DNA of 64,000 bases from an uncultured Victivallales bacterium (GCA_944390795.1 CALXRI010000013.1:24642-88641), one strand, 5' to 3'. Counted from the stretch's first letter, positions 7,085 to 15,128 are shown. Notes: generated by a model not told the origin, from the sequence alone. Numbers and translations are program-made.

Positions 7085-8041
7085 ATGAAACTTCTGACCG
7101 CGGCACTTGTCGTGTTGTTTCTTCTTTCCTGGGGGATCGGGGCGGGAAACGCTTCGTGGGCGGATCTTCTGCGCCTCGTTTCCGGCGGCGAGGTATCCGA
7201 CTCCGCCCGGACGATTCTGCTGGAACTCCGGCTGCCCCGGCTGCTTGCCGCCGTTCTGGCGGGCGGAATGCTGGGGGCGGCAGGATGCGCGACTCAGAAT
7301 CTTTTCCGCAACGACCTTGCCTCGCCGCATGTGCTGGGGGTGGTCAACACTGCGGCGCTGGGTGCTGTAATCGGATTGTTTCTCCCGGGAATCGGCCTGA
7401 CCGTCCCGGCAATGGTGTTCGCGGCGCTCTCCCTCGGAATTCTCTTCCTGATCGGCAGGCGGCGGAACTGGGACGGCGCAACTTTGATTCTTGCGGGGAT
7501 TGCGGTCAATGCCTTTACGTCCGCCCTGACTTCCGGAGCGCTGTATCTCGCCGATGAGCGGCTCTCGTCGCTGGTGTTCTGGCTGCTGGGGGGATTCTGG
7601 CGGATCACCTGGGATGACGTTGTTCTGCTCGCGGCGGCGGGGCTGTGTTCCTGGGGAATTCTGTTCCGTCTCGCACCGGAACTGGACATGCTGCTTCTCG
7701 GAGACCGTTCGGCGGAGCTCGCTGGCGTGCGGATGAAGCTCCTCAAACCGCTGCTGATGCTGATTGTGGCGGCGCTGAGCGCAAGTGTGGTCAGCTGCTG
7801 CGGGGTGATCGGATTTGTGGGACTGGCGGTTCCGCATATGGTCCGGATGCTCTGCGGCGGCACGTTCCGCAGACTTCTTCCGGGGAGCATTCTTGCAGGT
7901 GGATTTCTTCTTCTGCTGGCCGATCTTGCCGCGCGGACGGTCGCCGCGCCGCAGGAGATTCCGGTCGGAATTTTAACTTCGCTCGCTGGAGGACCCTTTT
8001 TCTTTTATCTCCTGCTGTGCAGGAGGGCGAATCATGATTGA
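7085..8041 (+). CDS. ABC transporter permease, FecCD/BtuC family
   Basis: 318 residues, almost entirely hydrophobic with about nine or ten membrane segments. It has LRLPRLLAAVLAGGMLGAAGCATQNLFRNDLASPHVLG, the conserved coupling and pore region of FecCD/BtuC permeases (shown here only as landmarks around residues 45-85), and FVGLAVPHMVR near 245. The start is ATG 7085 rather than a TTG inside the previous gene. It overlaps the ATPase gene by 8 bases. It would form a homodimeric inner-membrane channel for the substrate delivered by the 5544 lipoprotein. Confidence 0.88.
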   Translation: MKLLTAALVVLFLLSWGIGAGNASWADLLRLVSGGEVSDSARTILLELRLPRLLAAVLAGGMLGAAGCATQNLFRNDLASPHVLGVVNTAALGAVIGLFLPGIGLTVPAMVFAALSLGILFLIGRRRNWDGATLILAGIAVNAFTSALTSGALYLADERLSSLVFWLLGGFWRITWDDVVLLAAAGLCSWGILFRLAPELDMLLLGDRSAELAGVRMKLLKPLLMLIVAALSASVVSCCGVIGFVGLAVPHMVRMLCGGTFRRLLPGSILAGGFLLLLADLAARTVAAPQEIPVGILTSLAGGPFFFYLLLCRRANHD

Positions 8042-8741
8042 ACTGAAAAACGTTTGTTTCTCCTATTCTCCGGGAAATCCTGTTCTGGAAGGGATTTCGA
8101 TCCGCTTCAACGCCGGAGCTTTTTACGGGATATTCGGACCGAACGGCTGCGGAAAGAGCACTCTGCTCAAATTGATCACCGGAGAACTCGCTCCCGATTC
8201 CGGCAGCATTTCGCCGCGCTGGAACGATCCTTTGGAACGGGCATGCCGTCTGGCAATGGTCGAACAGGAGATTCCCGGACGCATTCCGCTGACCGTCCGC
8301 GAAGTTGTCGCACTCGGTCGCTATCCCTGGATGAGACGGAGAAAAGTATCATCTGACATTGAGGCGATCTTGAACGAACTTCAGCTCGTTCCGCTCGCGG
8401 AGAAACCATACTCGCACCTGAGCGGAGGAGAACGGCAGCGCACAATGCTCGCCCGGGCTGTTGCACAGGACACGCCGATCCTGCTTCTGGACGAACCGGC
8501 GAGTTCGCTCGACATCGGCTTTCAGCATGAATTCTACCGTCTTCTCCGCCGCTTTGCGCGCAAGGGAAAATGTATCGTCATGATTTCACATGATCTCTTT
8601 ATCGCGCCGCACTATCTGGACGAGGCGCTGCTGCTGAAAGATGGCATGCTCTTTGCCCGGGGAACTCCGGCGCAGGTGATTCATCCGGGGAATCTCCGTG
8701 TGGTTTTTCAATATTGCGATCCCGAACATTCAGACAGATAA
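8034..8741 (+). CDS. ABC transporter ATP-binding protein, FecE/BtuD family
   Basis: 235 residues. Walker A GPNGCGKST (35-43), Q-loop Gln78, signature LSGGE (129-133), Walker B LLLDEP (150-155) and switch His186 are all present, so the ATPase should be active. The start overlaps the permease stop. It completes the operon pseudopilin - binding lipoprotein - radical SAM - permease - ATPase (4862-8741). It lacks the long C-terminal regulatory domain of some metal importers. Confidence 0.9.
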   Translation: MIELKNVCFSYSPGNPVLEGISIRFNAGAFYGIFGPNGCGKSTLLKLITGELAPDSGSISPRWNDPLERACRLAMVEQEIPGRIPLTVREVVALGRYPWMRRRKVSSDIEAILNELQLVPLAEKPYSHLSGGERQRTMLARAVAQDTPILLLDEPASSLDIGFQHEFYRLLRRFARKGKCIVMISHDLFIAPHYLDEALLLKDGMLFARGTPAQVIHPGNLRVVFQYCDPEHSDR

Positions 8742-8767
8742 ATGATTGTTTCTTTCATCCGGGGAAA

Positions 8768-8913
8768 GGACAAGGTCGCCAACGGCTTTTGTCCCTGCGG
8801 AATCCGGTTCTGTGGCGGAAAACCGCCTGCCCGAAAAGGGCAGACGGGCGGAAAGGTTTTCTTGACAGCGGCGGCAGTCGCAGACTGCGAATAGGAGCAT
8901 CCTATTCGAGCCG
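8768..8913. other. Hairpin-rich non-coding block (possible structured RNA) in the 8742-9039 gap
   Basis: No credible gene lies between 8742 and 9039. Perfect stems seen in order: GGACAA/TTGTCC (8768-8773, 8789-8794); GGCGG-AAAA-CCGCC (8814-8827); CTGCCC-GAAAA-GGGCAG (8827-8843); GCAGTC-GCA-GACTGC (8874-8888); GAATAGGA-GCA-TCCTATTC (8889-8907). The last two abut directly, share the loop GCA and are enclosed by CGGC/GCCG (8869-8872, 8910-8913), so they can form a three-way junction. CCGCC at 8823-8827 can pair with GGCGG on either side (8814-8818 or 8847-8851), giving exclusive folds. TTGACA sits at 8862-8867 and GAGGAGG near 8922-8928, but no convincing reading frame follows. Confidence 0.5.
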
Positions 8914-8989
8914 GTGACATTGAGGAGGAACATCAATTGAACGGCGAAGATGCTTCGCCAGGATCAAAGCCTTTCCGCCTCATTGTACT

Positions 8990-9021
8990 GCGCCTTCCCC
9001 GGGGGCGCCGGGAAAAGGCGC
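8990..9021 (-). terminator. Hairpin terminator after the sugar-binding lipoprotein gene
   Basis: GCGCCTT (8990-8996) pairs with AAGGCGC (9015-9021) and the stem continues inward with CCC/GGG. It lies about 20 bases beyond the stop of the leftward gene at 9040. No clear U-tract follows, so it may be a weak terminator or 3'-end stabiliser. Confidence 0.4.
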
Positions 9022-9039
9022 GGGAAGTGTTCCGCGGGA

Positions 9040-10002
9040 TCAGTAAATCGAATTCGGATAGTAGAAGAACTTTGCATTCTTCGGCGTAATCACATCCGCG
9101 GGAATGGTGACGCGTTTCTCTCCGGTTTTCGGTTTTCCTTTGAGATGCGCGACGGCATATTCGACGCCGTAGGCGATCATCCGCGGGGGATAGGTCACGT
9201 TGAAGGTAACCAGAGGATCCCTGTCCAGCACCTTCTTTACGACGCTTTTGGCGCCCCCGCCTCCGATCATGAGCTTGATGTCCCTGCGCCCGGACTCCTC
9301 GTAGGCCTTCAATGCGCCGAGCAGCACATCGTCGTCCCCCGCCCAGACCGCATCGATTTTCGGATACTTCTGAAGGAAGTTTTCCATCAGCTTCAGGCCT
9401 TTTTCCGTGCTCCAGTAGGATGTCTGGGATTCGAGAATGCGAATGCCGGGATATTTTTTCATGACCTCCCTGAACGCGTCAACCCGGAGCGTGTTCACCT
9501 CGCACGGAATTCCCTCCATGATGAGGATGTCTCCTTTCCCTCCGAGCTGCTTTGCCATTTCCTCGGCGCAGGTGCGTCCGAATCCGGCATTGTCCCCCGC
9601 GATCGTCAGATTCTGGACCTCCTTCGTCAGGCCGCGGTCCACCACGACGAGATAGACACCCTTCTTCACTGCCTGTTCGCAGATGCCGGTCAGCGGCGCC
9701 GGTTCCTGCGGCAGAAGAACGAGGGCGTCCACATCCTGCACCAGCATGTTTTCAATCTTGCTGACCTGCTCCGCGGAATCCCGTGCCGTGGAAATGAGGA
9801 CTTTCACGTCCGGATCTTTCGCTTCCATTTCACGCTTGACCTGTTCCGCCCACCAGACGACGCCTCCCGTCCAGCCGTGATCCGCGCTCGGAATCGAGAT
9901 TGCGACCTTGATTTTTCCGTCGTCCTGCTTTTTCCCGCAGCCGGCGGCCGCGAACAGCGCCGCGGCGCAGGCCAGAGCTGCCGTCATTCTGAAGAATTTC
10001 AT
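9040..10002 (-). CDS. Sugar-binding lipoprotein, ribose/xylose type (Peripla_BP_4)
   Basis: 320 residues. The ATG at 10002 gives a proper lipoprotein signal (MKFFRMTAALACAAALFAAAGC); an upstream in-frame ATG would add a non-signal tail. The mature protein begins KIKVAISIPSADHGWTGGVVWWA and has LPQEP, VVVDRG, IAGDNAGFGR and AVWAGDDD, the core of periplasmic binding proteins for ribose, xylose, galactose or autoinducer-2. No permease or ATPase gene is adjacent, so it is an orphan. It may serve a transporter encoded elsewhere or a sensor. It has its own promoter. Confidence 0.85.
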   Translation of the reverse strand: MKFFRMTAALACAAALFAAAGCGKKQDDGKIKVAISIPSADHGWTGGVVWWAEQVKREMEAKDPDVKVLISTARDSAEQVSKIENMLVQDVDALVLLPQEPAPLTGICEQAVKKGVYLVVVDRGLTKEVQNLTIAGDNAGFGRTCAEEMAKQLGGKGDILIMEGIPCEVNTLRVDAFREVMKKYPGIRILESQTSYWSTEKGLKLMENFLQKYPKIDAVWAGDDDVLLGALKAYEESGRRDIKLMIGGGGAKSVVKKVLDRDPLVTFNVTYPPRMIAYGVEYAVAHLKGKPKTGEKRVTIPADVITPKNAKFFYYPNSIY

Positions 10003-10065
10003 GGTTTCCGTCCAATCCTGTTTCTGAATTTTTTCTGATTTTAAGGTTTCCTGTTTTCCGGAATT

Positions 10066-10095
10066 ATAATATAAACGGCGAATCGGTTTCTGCAA
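10066..10095 (-). promoter_or_regulatory. Promoter of the sugar-binding lipoprotein gene
   Basis: Read leftward, TTGCAG (10095-10090) and TATTAT (10071-10066) are separated by 18 bases. They lie between the stop of the LpoB-like gene and the lipoprotein start at 10002, so this gene is probably not part of the 10122-14803 operon. Confidence 0.45.
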
Positions 10096-10121
10096 CAGGC
10101 GGAGATGCGGTTTCAGCGTTC

Positions 10122-10721
10122 TTATTCGAAAATGGAATGCGTCCCCTGTTTGGCGATCTCCACATTGTTCTCCCAGAGGGCGAGCCCTGTTTTCAGGTCG
10201 GTCAGGACCAGATGGAAGACAAAGTAGCTCTCCTCGGTCCGTCCCTGCACGGCGGTCTGCTGGGTGATCGAACCGGAAAGGCTCAGATCCGGACCGATCA
10301 CGGTTCCGCGCTTCTGAACGGTGTCCTGATTGAAGAGATCGTCGTATTCCTTGTCACGGATCCTTCTTACGGCGAGATCGACATTGCTGCTGTTGCCGAT
10401 TGCGGAAGTCACGACTGCCTGACCGGAGGCGAGAATCGCCTGGCGCATTTTCGCCGTGAGGAGCCGGGATTCCAGATGCTGGAGCGTGTAGTTGCGGATC
10501 CGGCTGATCATGACCACGTTTTTCCGTCCGTCCGGACGTTTGAGCACCCCGGATTCCAGCATGGAGCCGATGCTGTCGGCGGCCGCTTTCTGCCAGTCGC
10601 GCGGATCAATGGAGCTGATGGTCGTAAGTTCCTCGTCGGAGCCGACTTCAATCAGATGCGCAGTCGTTCCGCAGGAAGTCAGAAGAAGCGGGAGAAAAAT
10701 GAAAAGCGTTCCTTTCAGCAT
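10122..10721 (-). CDS. LpoB-like lipoprotein (penicillin-binding-protein activator family)
   Basis: 199 residues with a lipoprotein signal (MLKGTLFIFLPLLLTSC). The mature domain contains DWQKAAADSIGSML, VVMISRIRNYTLQHL, DLSLSGSITQQ, the pattern of LpoB/YcfM (PF13036), and ends in FHLVLTDLKTGLALWENNVEIAKQG. In E. coli LpoB is an outer-membrane lipoprotein that reaches through the peptidoglycan to activate PBP1b. Here it is the last gene of a five-gene envelope cluster with COG3014-like and CsgG-like proteins. A role in envelope or secretion-pore assembly is plausible; PBP activation itself is not shown. Confidence 0.8.
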   Translation of the reverse strand: MLKGTLFIFLPLLLTSCGTTAHLIEVGSDEELTTISSIDPRDWQKAAADSIGSMLESGVLKRPDGRKNVVMISRIRNYTLQHLESRLLTAKMRQAILASGQAVVTSAIGNSSNVDLAVRRIRDKEYDDLFNQDTVQKRGTVIGPDLSLSGSITQQTAVQGRTEESYFVFHLVLTDLKTGLALWENNVEIAKQGTHSIFE

Positions 10722-10736
10722 AAGAAAAATTCTCCT

Positions 10737-12221
10737 TTAATCGCCGGATTCCCAGACATGCGGAACACAGGCATCGTCCAGTTTCCGCAGATAGATGACA
10801 GCACGGTGCGTCTCCGGCCTGAGCGTCACCGTCTTCGTCTGTCCGAAGGAGAGCTTGACTGTCCGGTCCTTCGGGATTGGAAAATGCGCCGCGAGAAAAC
10901 GCCGCGGGACCGTCGCCCAGCGCCGCCAGTCGGAATTGTCCATGGAGATGTCCTTTGTTGCGACAACTGCCGCGGCCGCCGTCGCAACGGCAAGCGGCTT
11001 CGCCGCGGAGTCGGGAGCCGCGAGCGCCGCGGCAAGCGAGGCTTTCGCCGCCGTGTGCGCCTGTGTCCGGGCGCGGATGGCCCCGACGGCGTTCCGGAGC
11101 ATGTCCGGCATGGTCATCTGCCAGTATTCGTCATTGAAAATCTCATACAGATCCGCCATCGGGAAGAGGGGAATGTCCTTTCCCTCCGCCGACACCGCAA
11201 CCGGGTTTGCCGGGAGCGGCGGCAGTTTTTCAAGAATCGGGAAGCGCCATTGCGCCGGAACCATGCCGGGGATCTGAAAGGAGACCGAGCGTGTGGTCCA
11301 GCCCGGGGCGCGCCCGTCCGCCGCGATGACGAGGACAATATTGTCGCAGAGAGAATAATTCCATGGCGCGGCGTTCTTCAACCCGTCCGGCAGCGGCTCG
11401 TCAATGAGCCTCAGAACCGTCGCGTAATCCCGGCGGATCAGTTCGTTTTCCGGCTGCATGGCATAGAGATATTTCAGATCGACCGCGGCCTCGTCCCAGT
11501 CGTTGTCCCAGCAGTAGGCGACCGCCGAAAGATAAAAGGCGAGGGAGTGGAACATCGCGCTGTATGTCGGCCGGCGCAGCTTGCTGTATTCCTGATAATC
11601 CGGGAGCACCTTGACGAGTCCGAATGCGGAATTGCAGGTCTTGTCGTCGAAAATTCCGGTTTTCATCCGGTAGGGCGGCACGTCCCGTCCGGCATTTTCC
11701 CGGTTGTATTCGAGCATGTTTTTGTCCGCGTCGTTCAGAAGGTAGCGGTACTGGCTCCGGCGCATGCGCCGGATTTCCACAAGCGCGCCCTCGAGGTTGT
11801 CTGCGGCGAGATAGTCGAAGAACTTGAACATCCCGAGGAGAATCCGGTCGCTCCGGAAGCCGCTGTAGGCGGCTTTCCCCGGGGCATGCAGACGCAGTTT
11901 CCCCTGCGAATCGTGCAGATAGAGCAGTTTTTCTGCGCGGCGCAGAAAGCGCAGGGAGTCGTCATATTTCCCCGCGTCCATGTTCGCCGCGCCCGCTTCC
12001 ATGTGCCAGAGCAGCGCATTTCCGGTCGTTTCCCCGTGCACGGCATCGCTCATTGCCGCGGTCTCTTCTGCGGCCTCGTCCAGACGGCCGGAATAGTAAA
12101 GATCCGCGACACGCTCCTGATCGGACTTGGTGTAGACGGCGGTGCAGGCGGAGGCTAAGAGAAGCGCCGCACCCGCCGTGCAGCATGCGGCGATCCGCGC
12201 CGTCGGAGCGATCTGCTTCAT
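10737..12221 (-). CDS. COG3014-like lipoprotein
   Basis: 494 residues, lipoprotein signal ending in LLLASAC. The N-terminal half is helical and TPR-like (DLYYSGRLDEAAEETA, SLRFLRRAEKLL, DNLEGALVEIRRM). The C-terminal half is beta-rich around VLVIAADGRAPGW and VKLSFGQTKTVTLR. This resembles the uncharacterised COG3014 family, whose genes are known to sit beside lpoB-like genes in Vibrio-type genomes. It lies 15 bases upstream of the LpoB-like gene and 11 bases downstream of a CsgG-like gene, so co-transcription is clear. Function is unknown; an outer-membrane scaffold is possible. An Ala-rich insertion lies near residues 395-425. Confidence 0.72.
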   Translation of the reverse strand: MKQIAPTARIAACCTAGAALLLASACTAVYTKSDQERVADLYYSGRLDEAAEETAAMSDAVHGETTGNALLWHMEAGAANMDAGKYDDSLRFLRRAEKLLYLHDSQGKLRLHAPGKAAYSGFRSDRILLGMFKFFDYLAADNLEGALVEIRRMRRSQYRYLLNDADKNMLEYNRENAGRDVPPYRMKTGIFDDKTCNSAFGLVKVLPDYQEYSKLRRPTYSAMFHSLAFYLSAVAYCWDNDWDEAAVDLKYLYAMQPENELIRRDYATVLRLIDEPLPDGLKNAAPWNYSLCDNIVLVIAADGRAPGWTTRSVSFQIPGMVPAQWRFPILEKLPPLPANPVAVSAEGKDIPLFPMADLYEIFNDEYWQMTMPDMLRNAVGAIRARTQAHTAAKASLAAALAAPDSAAKPLAVATAAAAVVATKDISMDNSDWRRWATVPRRFLAAHFPIPKDRTVKLSFGQTKTVTLRPETHRAVIYLRKLDDACVPHVWESGD

Positions 12222-12232
12222 GAGAGTCCTTT

Positions 12233-13537
12233 CTACTGTGCCATCGGATAGGCGGGCGGAGGTGCCGCCGCCGGGGTCTCCGTCTGTCTGCGGCAGAATG
12301 CGCCGACGGTGAAATCCGCCGCTTTCCCGCTGATGACGGACGCGGTGCTCAGCTCCGGCTGTATGCCGGTCACCCGGACGGAGCCGACCATCTTTTCCGC
12401 CTGCCCGATGACCTTTTTCGTCACGGGATGGACAAGTGCTGCGCTTTTGACATACACCTGGTAGACATCTCCCGGTTTTACGCCGCCGAGCGACCCGCGC
12501 GTCAGATAGATCCTGCCGCCGTCCACTCCGGCGACAAGCACGGGATCGACCTGTTCGAGAATTTCTCCGGTCAGCGCGGCGACGGCGCGGTCAAGCAGCG
12601 CGTTGGTGTAGTCCGCCGCCGTCCAGTCGCGTTTTTCCGAAGCGGGAATTTCCGTGGAGCGCATCGTGAACTTGAAATCCCCGGAGGCGGTGACTTTCCC
12701 GGTCTTCACCTCCAGAATCTTGAAATCCGCCTGCACGCTGGAAACAATGCGCGAACTGGTCCCGGCGATCTGCGTGGCGCTTGCGATCCGGTTGTTTTCC
12801 AGCCTCCTGAGGTTCAGGACGAGGATCTCGTCTGCGACCGAAAGCTGTGCGATTTTCGCATACTGTCCGCTGTCGGCGAGAGAGAAATCGACCATTTCCG
12901 ATTCCCGGACAATCTTGTCGAGATCGGCGCGTTCCAGAAGCTCGAAAGCGCCGCTTTTCCGGAGCGAGCCCGCCAGCTTGACGCCGAATGCCGCCGCATC
13001 CGCCGCCGGAATGTTCTTCCCCGTGACTTTCACCGGCAGGACCGCAAGACGGGGCGCCGCGCTTTTCTGTTCCCCTGCCAGGAGCCCCATTTTGCCGAGG
13101 GCGATGTCCAGGCGGGCCACGAGCTGCGGGAAACTGCCGGCGTCGGCAACGGCTTTCCCCTCCGGCGCGACCTCGCCGGTGGAACAGTTCACGAGCTGGA
13201 AGGATGCCGTGTATTTGTTCCCGAGCTTTCCGATGGTGCAGTGAAGAAGCAGATTCACGCCGGAAATTTTCCCGAAGCGCGCCAGCGTTCCGCGATTGTC
13301 CACCAGTCCGGATTCGGTCTGGAACTGGTTTTCACGGAGAATCGCTTCCAGCGCCGAGCGTGTCACAACATTGTATTTTCCGTTAAGCTTCGCCTCGATC
13401 CTGCCGGTCAGCGTCTGCATCTCGTCTTCGGAGAGCTTTGCGCGGTTGTCCGCCGCGACGGCTATTTTTTCCTTCGGCGCGGCGCCCAGTCCGGCGCAGA
13501 CGGCGAAGATTCCGAGAAACAGAAATGTTTTCCACAT
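12233..13537 (-). CDS. CsgG-like envelope protein
   Basis: 434 residues. The ATG at 13537 follows AGAGGTG and begins a Sec signal (MWKTFLFLGIFAVCAGLGAA). Two CsgG-type alpha/beta repeats are visible: KIAVAADNRAKLSEDEMQ with YNVVTRSALEAILRE, and RLAVLPVKVTGK with FELLERADLDKIVRESE. A C-terminal beta domain has GGVKPGDVYQVYV. CsgG family proteins either form outer-membrane secretion pores (curli) or act as envelope-assembly factors beside LpoB. The usual lipobox cysteine after the signal is missing, and no curli subunit is present. A non-pore role with the other members of this operon is more likely. Confidence 0.72.
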   Translation of the reverse strand: MWKTFLFLGIFAVCAGLGAAPKEKIAVAADNRAKLSEDEMQTLTGRIEAKLNGKYNVVTRSALEAILRENQFQTESGLVDNRGTLARFGKISGVNLLLHCTIGKLGNKYTASFQLVNCSTGEVAPEGKAVADAGSFPQLVARLDIALGKMGLLAGEQKSAAPRLAVLPVKVTGKNIPAADAAAFGVKLAGSLRKSGAFELLERADLDKIVRESEMVDFSLADSGQYAKIAQLSVADEILVLNLRRLENNRIASATQIAGTSSRIVSSVQADFKILEVKTGKVTASGDFKFTMRSTEIPASEKRDWTAADYTNALLDRAVAALTGEILEQVDPVLVAGVDGGRIYLTRGSLGGVKPGDVYQVYVKSAALVHPVTKKVIGQAEKMVGSVRVTGIQPELSTASVISGKAADFTVGAFCRRQTETPAAAPPPAYPMAQ

Positions 13538-13556
13538 ATTCGACACCTCTTTCCGT

Positions 13557-14429
13557 TTATTTTCCGTCTGCCGCAAAGCGTCTGCTCATCGCCTCCGCGG
13601 CCTGTTTGACGGCGTCCTTCATCAGATCCTGAAACAGCGAGTCATTGATTGTCTGCGCAAATTTCGTGTTCATCTGCGACTGTTCTCCCGTGACGAGTCC
13701 GGAAAACACGATCTGATTGTCTTTCAGGTCGATGACTTTTACAAGCAAATCCAGGGAGTAGACAACCCTGTCGGTCCTGACGCCGTAGCCGGAGAATTTC
13801 TTATGTTCGGTTTTCAAGTCGGCGACAGTTCCTGTCAAAATGTGGGTGGCGCCGCTTTTTTCCATGAATTCCCGGATTCTCCGGTTCGCATCCTCCGCGG
13901 TCTGGGCGCGCCCGAAATCAAGCGATTTCAGCGCGGATTCAATCCCCTCCCGGTTTGCAAGGGAAAAGATTTCCGGATATTCTCCGAGACAGGCGGTCAT
14001 ATATTCGGCTCCGATGACGAGAGGGCGCTGTTTCGAATTCAATATTTTCTTCGCCAGCGCCTCTCGTTCCGCCCGGTCGCGTTCGCTTTCCCGCAGATCC
14101 CGCTGGAGCCCGGCCATTGCGGCGGTTCCGGCGAATCTTGCATCGAGCATCCGGACGAATCCCTGCATCCGGTCGTCGATGCTCTGACGGTCCGCGCTGC
14201 TGAGAATTCCCCTGTAATCCGTGTTGACTGGGCGGCTTCTGACAAGGCGCAGTTTCTGGCCCGCCAGGTCGATGCAGGTGAAATCCAGCACCGCGATTTT
14301 CATGGCGGACGTTTCCGCCTTTTCCCCCTCCGTATTCTGCATTTCCGCCGCGTCCGTGTCTGCGAAGGCGAGCGCGCAGGCAGCAGCGCACACGGCAGGC
14401 GTCCTCCATTTTATCGTCGAAAAAAGCAT
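13557..14429 (-). CDS. Secreted CsgG/FlgT-like protein
   Basis: 290 residues from an ATG at 14429 that follows GGGAGGTG and starts a signal peptide (cleavage likely after CALAFADTDA or DAAE). The mature part contains MKIAVLDFTCIDLAGQK, a helical region with RQSIDDRMQGF and RDLRESERDRAEREA, then LVIGAEYMTACLGEY, ATHILTGTVADL and VVYSLDLLVKVIDLKDNQIVFSG. The last segments match the beta core of CsgG-like domains. It is 19 bases upstream of the other CsgG-like gene. Together they may form a hetero-oligomeric periplasmic or outer-membrane assembly. Confidence 0.65.
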   Translation of the reverse strand: MLFSTIKWRTPAVCAAACALAFADTDAAEMQNTEGEKAETSAMKIAVLDFTCIDLAGQKLRLVRSRPVNTDYRGILSSADRQSIDDRMQGFVRMLDARFAGTAAMAGLQRDLRESERDRAEREALAKKILNSKQRPLVIGAEYMTACLGEYPEIFSLANREGIESALKSLDFGRAQTAEDANRRIREFMEKSGATHILTGTVADLKTEHKKFSGYGVRTDRVVYSLDLLVKVIDLKDNQIVFSGLVTGEQSQMNTKFAQTINDSLFQDLMKDAVKQAAEAMSRRFAADGK

Positions 14430-14446
14430 TTTCGCACCTCCCCTGC

Positions 14447-14803
14447 TTATGATTCCAGCATGCTGATGACATCCACGGCGATCTTCAGGCGGTTCCGCTC
14501 CCTGTAAAGACGGCCTTTCATTTCGCGTCCGTTCTTCAATACCAGAATGACTTTGCGCGAGCCGTCCGGGAAAGCTCCGTCCAGCTTCACCATGGCGCAT
14601 TTGGTTTCAAGGCCGCGGTCGCGGAGTCCGCGTGTCGCAATCCGGACGAGATCGGCCTTTTCCAGTTCCGCGGAGGAAACCGCCGCTTCGGGCTGTCCGT
14701 AGACTTTCGTCTTCTGGTCAGAAACAACGGGGAAGCGTTTCACCGCTAGAATGGCGGCCGCGGCGGTAATTACGGCGGCCACGGTCAGTATTGTTCTTTT
14801 CAT
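14447..14803 (-). CDS. Small membrane-anchored protein of the CsgG/LpoB operon
   Basis: 118 residues, starting at ATG 14803 after GGGGAGAC. One N-terminal hydrophobic segment (MKRTILTVAAVITAAAAILAV) is followed by a soluble domain with SAELEKADLVRIATRGLRDRG and KVILVLKNGREMKGRLYRE. It looks like a signal anchor with a small alpha/beta domain. No known family was recognised. It is the first gene of the leftward operon that runs to 10122, so it is probably part of the same envelope assembly. Confidence 0.6.
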   Translation of the reverse strand: MKRTILTVAAVITAAAAILAVKRFPVVSDQKTKVYGQPEAAVSSAELEKADLVRIATRGLRDRGLETKCAMVKLDGAFPDGSRKVILVLKNGREMKGRLYRERNRLKIAVDVISMLES

Positions 14804-14843
14804 CTCCGATGTCTCCCCGGTGTCTGCGGTTTCTTCAGAGGGT

Positions 14844-14871
14844 AAAATATCCGGTCCGCTCCCAGTTTCAA
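14844..14871 (-). promoter_or_regulatory. Promoter of the CsgG/LpoB operon
   Basis: Read leftward, TTGAAA (14871-14866) and TATTTT (14849-14844) are separated by 16 bases, about 40 bases before the start at 14803. The rest of the 14804-15128 gap holds the rightward control region of the next gene; 14880-14985 shows nothing recognisable. Confidence 0.45.
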
Positions 14872-14987
14872 GAGAAAAATCTTGCCATTCGGGATATTTT
14901 CCGGGATATCGCCCTGTCATGCGGCTGCGGTCCGCAAAGGAAACGCATGGACGCCAGGAGGCCTGCGGTCCGCCTCTGCGGCTTTTG

Positions 14988-15024
14988 ATGCAAAAAAGTA
15001 TAATTTTTTATCAGAATTATGATA
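14988..15024 (+). promoter_or_regulatory. Conserved activator-type element upstream of the Ldh-family gene
   Basis: ATGCAAAAAAG (14988-14998) is followed by the inverted repeat TATCA-GAATTA-TGATA (15009-15024). Exactly 10 bases separate it from the -35 box. A near-copy (31 of 38 bases when extended by one base on the left) occurs at 36150-36186 with the same 10-base distance to a -35. This position suits a transcription activator of the AraC type, of which three are encoded in the window. Confidence 0.6.
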
Positions 15025-15034
15025 TCCCGATTCG

Positions 15035-15062
15035 TTGCAAAAGTTTTCCTGCCTCTTATCTT
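15035..15062 (+). promoter_or_regulatory. Promoter of the Ldh-family dehydrogenase gene
   Basis: TTGCAA (15035-15040) and TATCTT (15057-15062), 16-base spacer. The conserved element at 14988-15024 lies directly upstream. Confidence 0.5.
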
Positions 15063-15128
15063 AATAGCATAAGGAAATGAAAGAGATAAGATTCATCAAA
15101 ATTCGGAAAAACGGAGGAAGCGGAGAAA

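Noticed and set aside
8869..8913. tRNA-like or small cloverleaf RNA
   Set aside because: The stems and loop sizes do not fit a tRNA, and there is no T-loop GTTCRA sequence. It is kept only as an unassigned structured element.
8936..9090. Small rightward frame starting at TTG after GAGGAGG
   Set aside because: TTG start, Arg/Ser-rich translation and overlap with the 3' end of the opposite lipoprotein gene make it unlikely.
10137..12158. Long plus-strand open frame opposite the LpoB-like and COG3014-like genes
   Set aside because: Antisense shadow; no ribosome site or recognisable domain, while the minus-strand genes have lipoprotein signals.
15009..15024. The TATCA/TGATA repeat as a terminator
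   Set aside because: It lies upstream of promoters at both loci, is AT-rich with a weak stem and has no T-tract.
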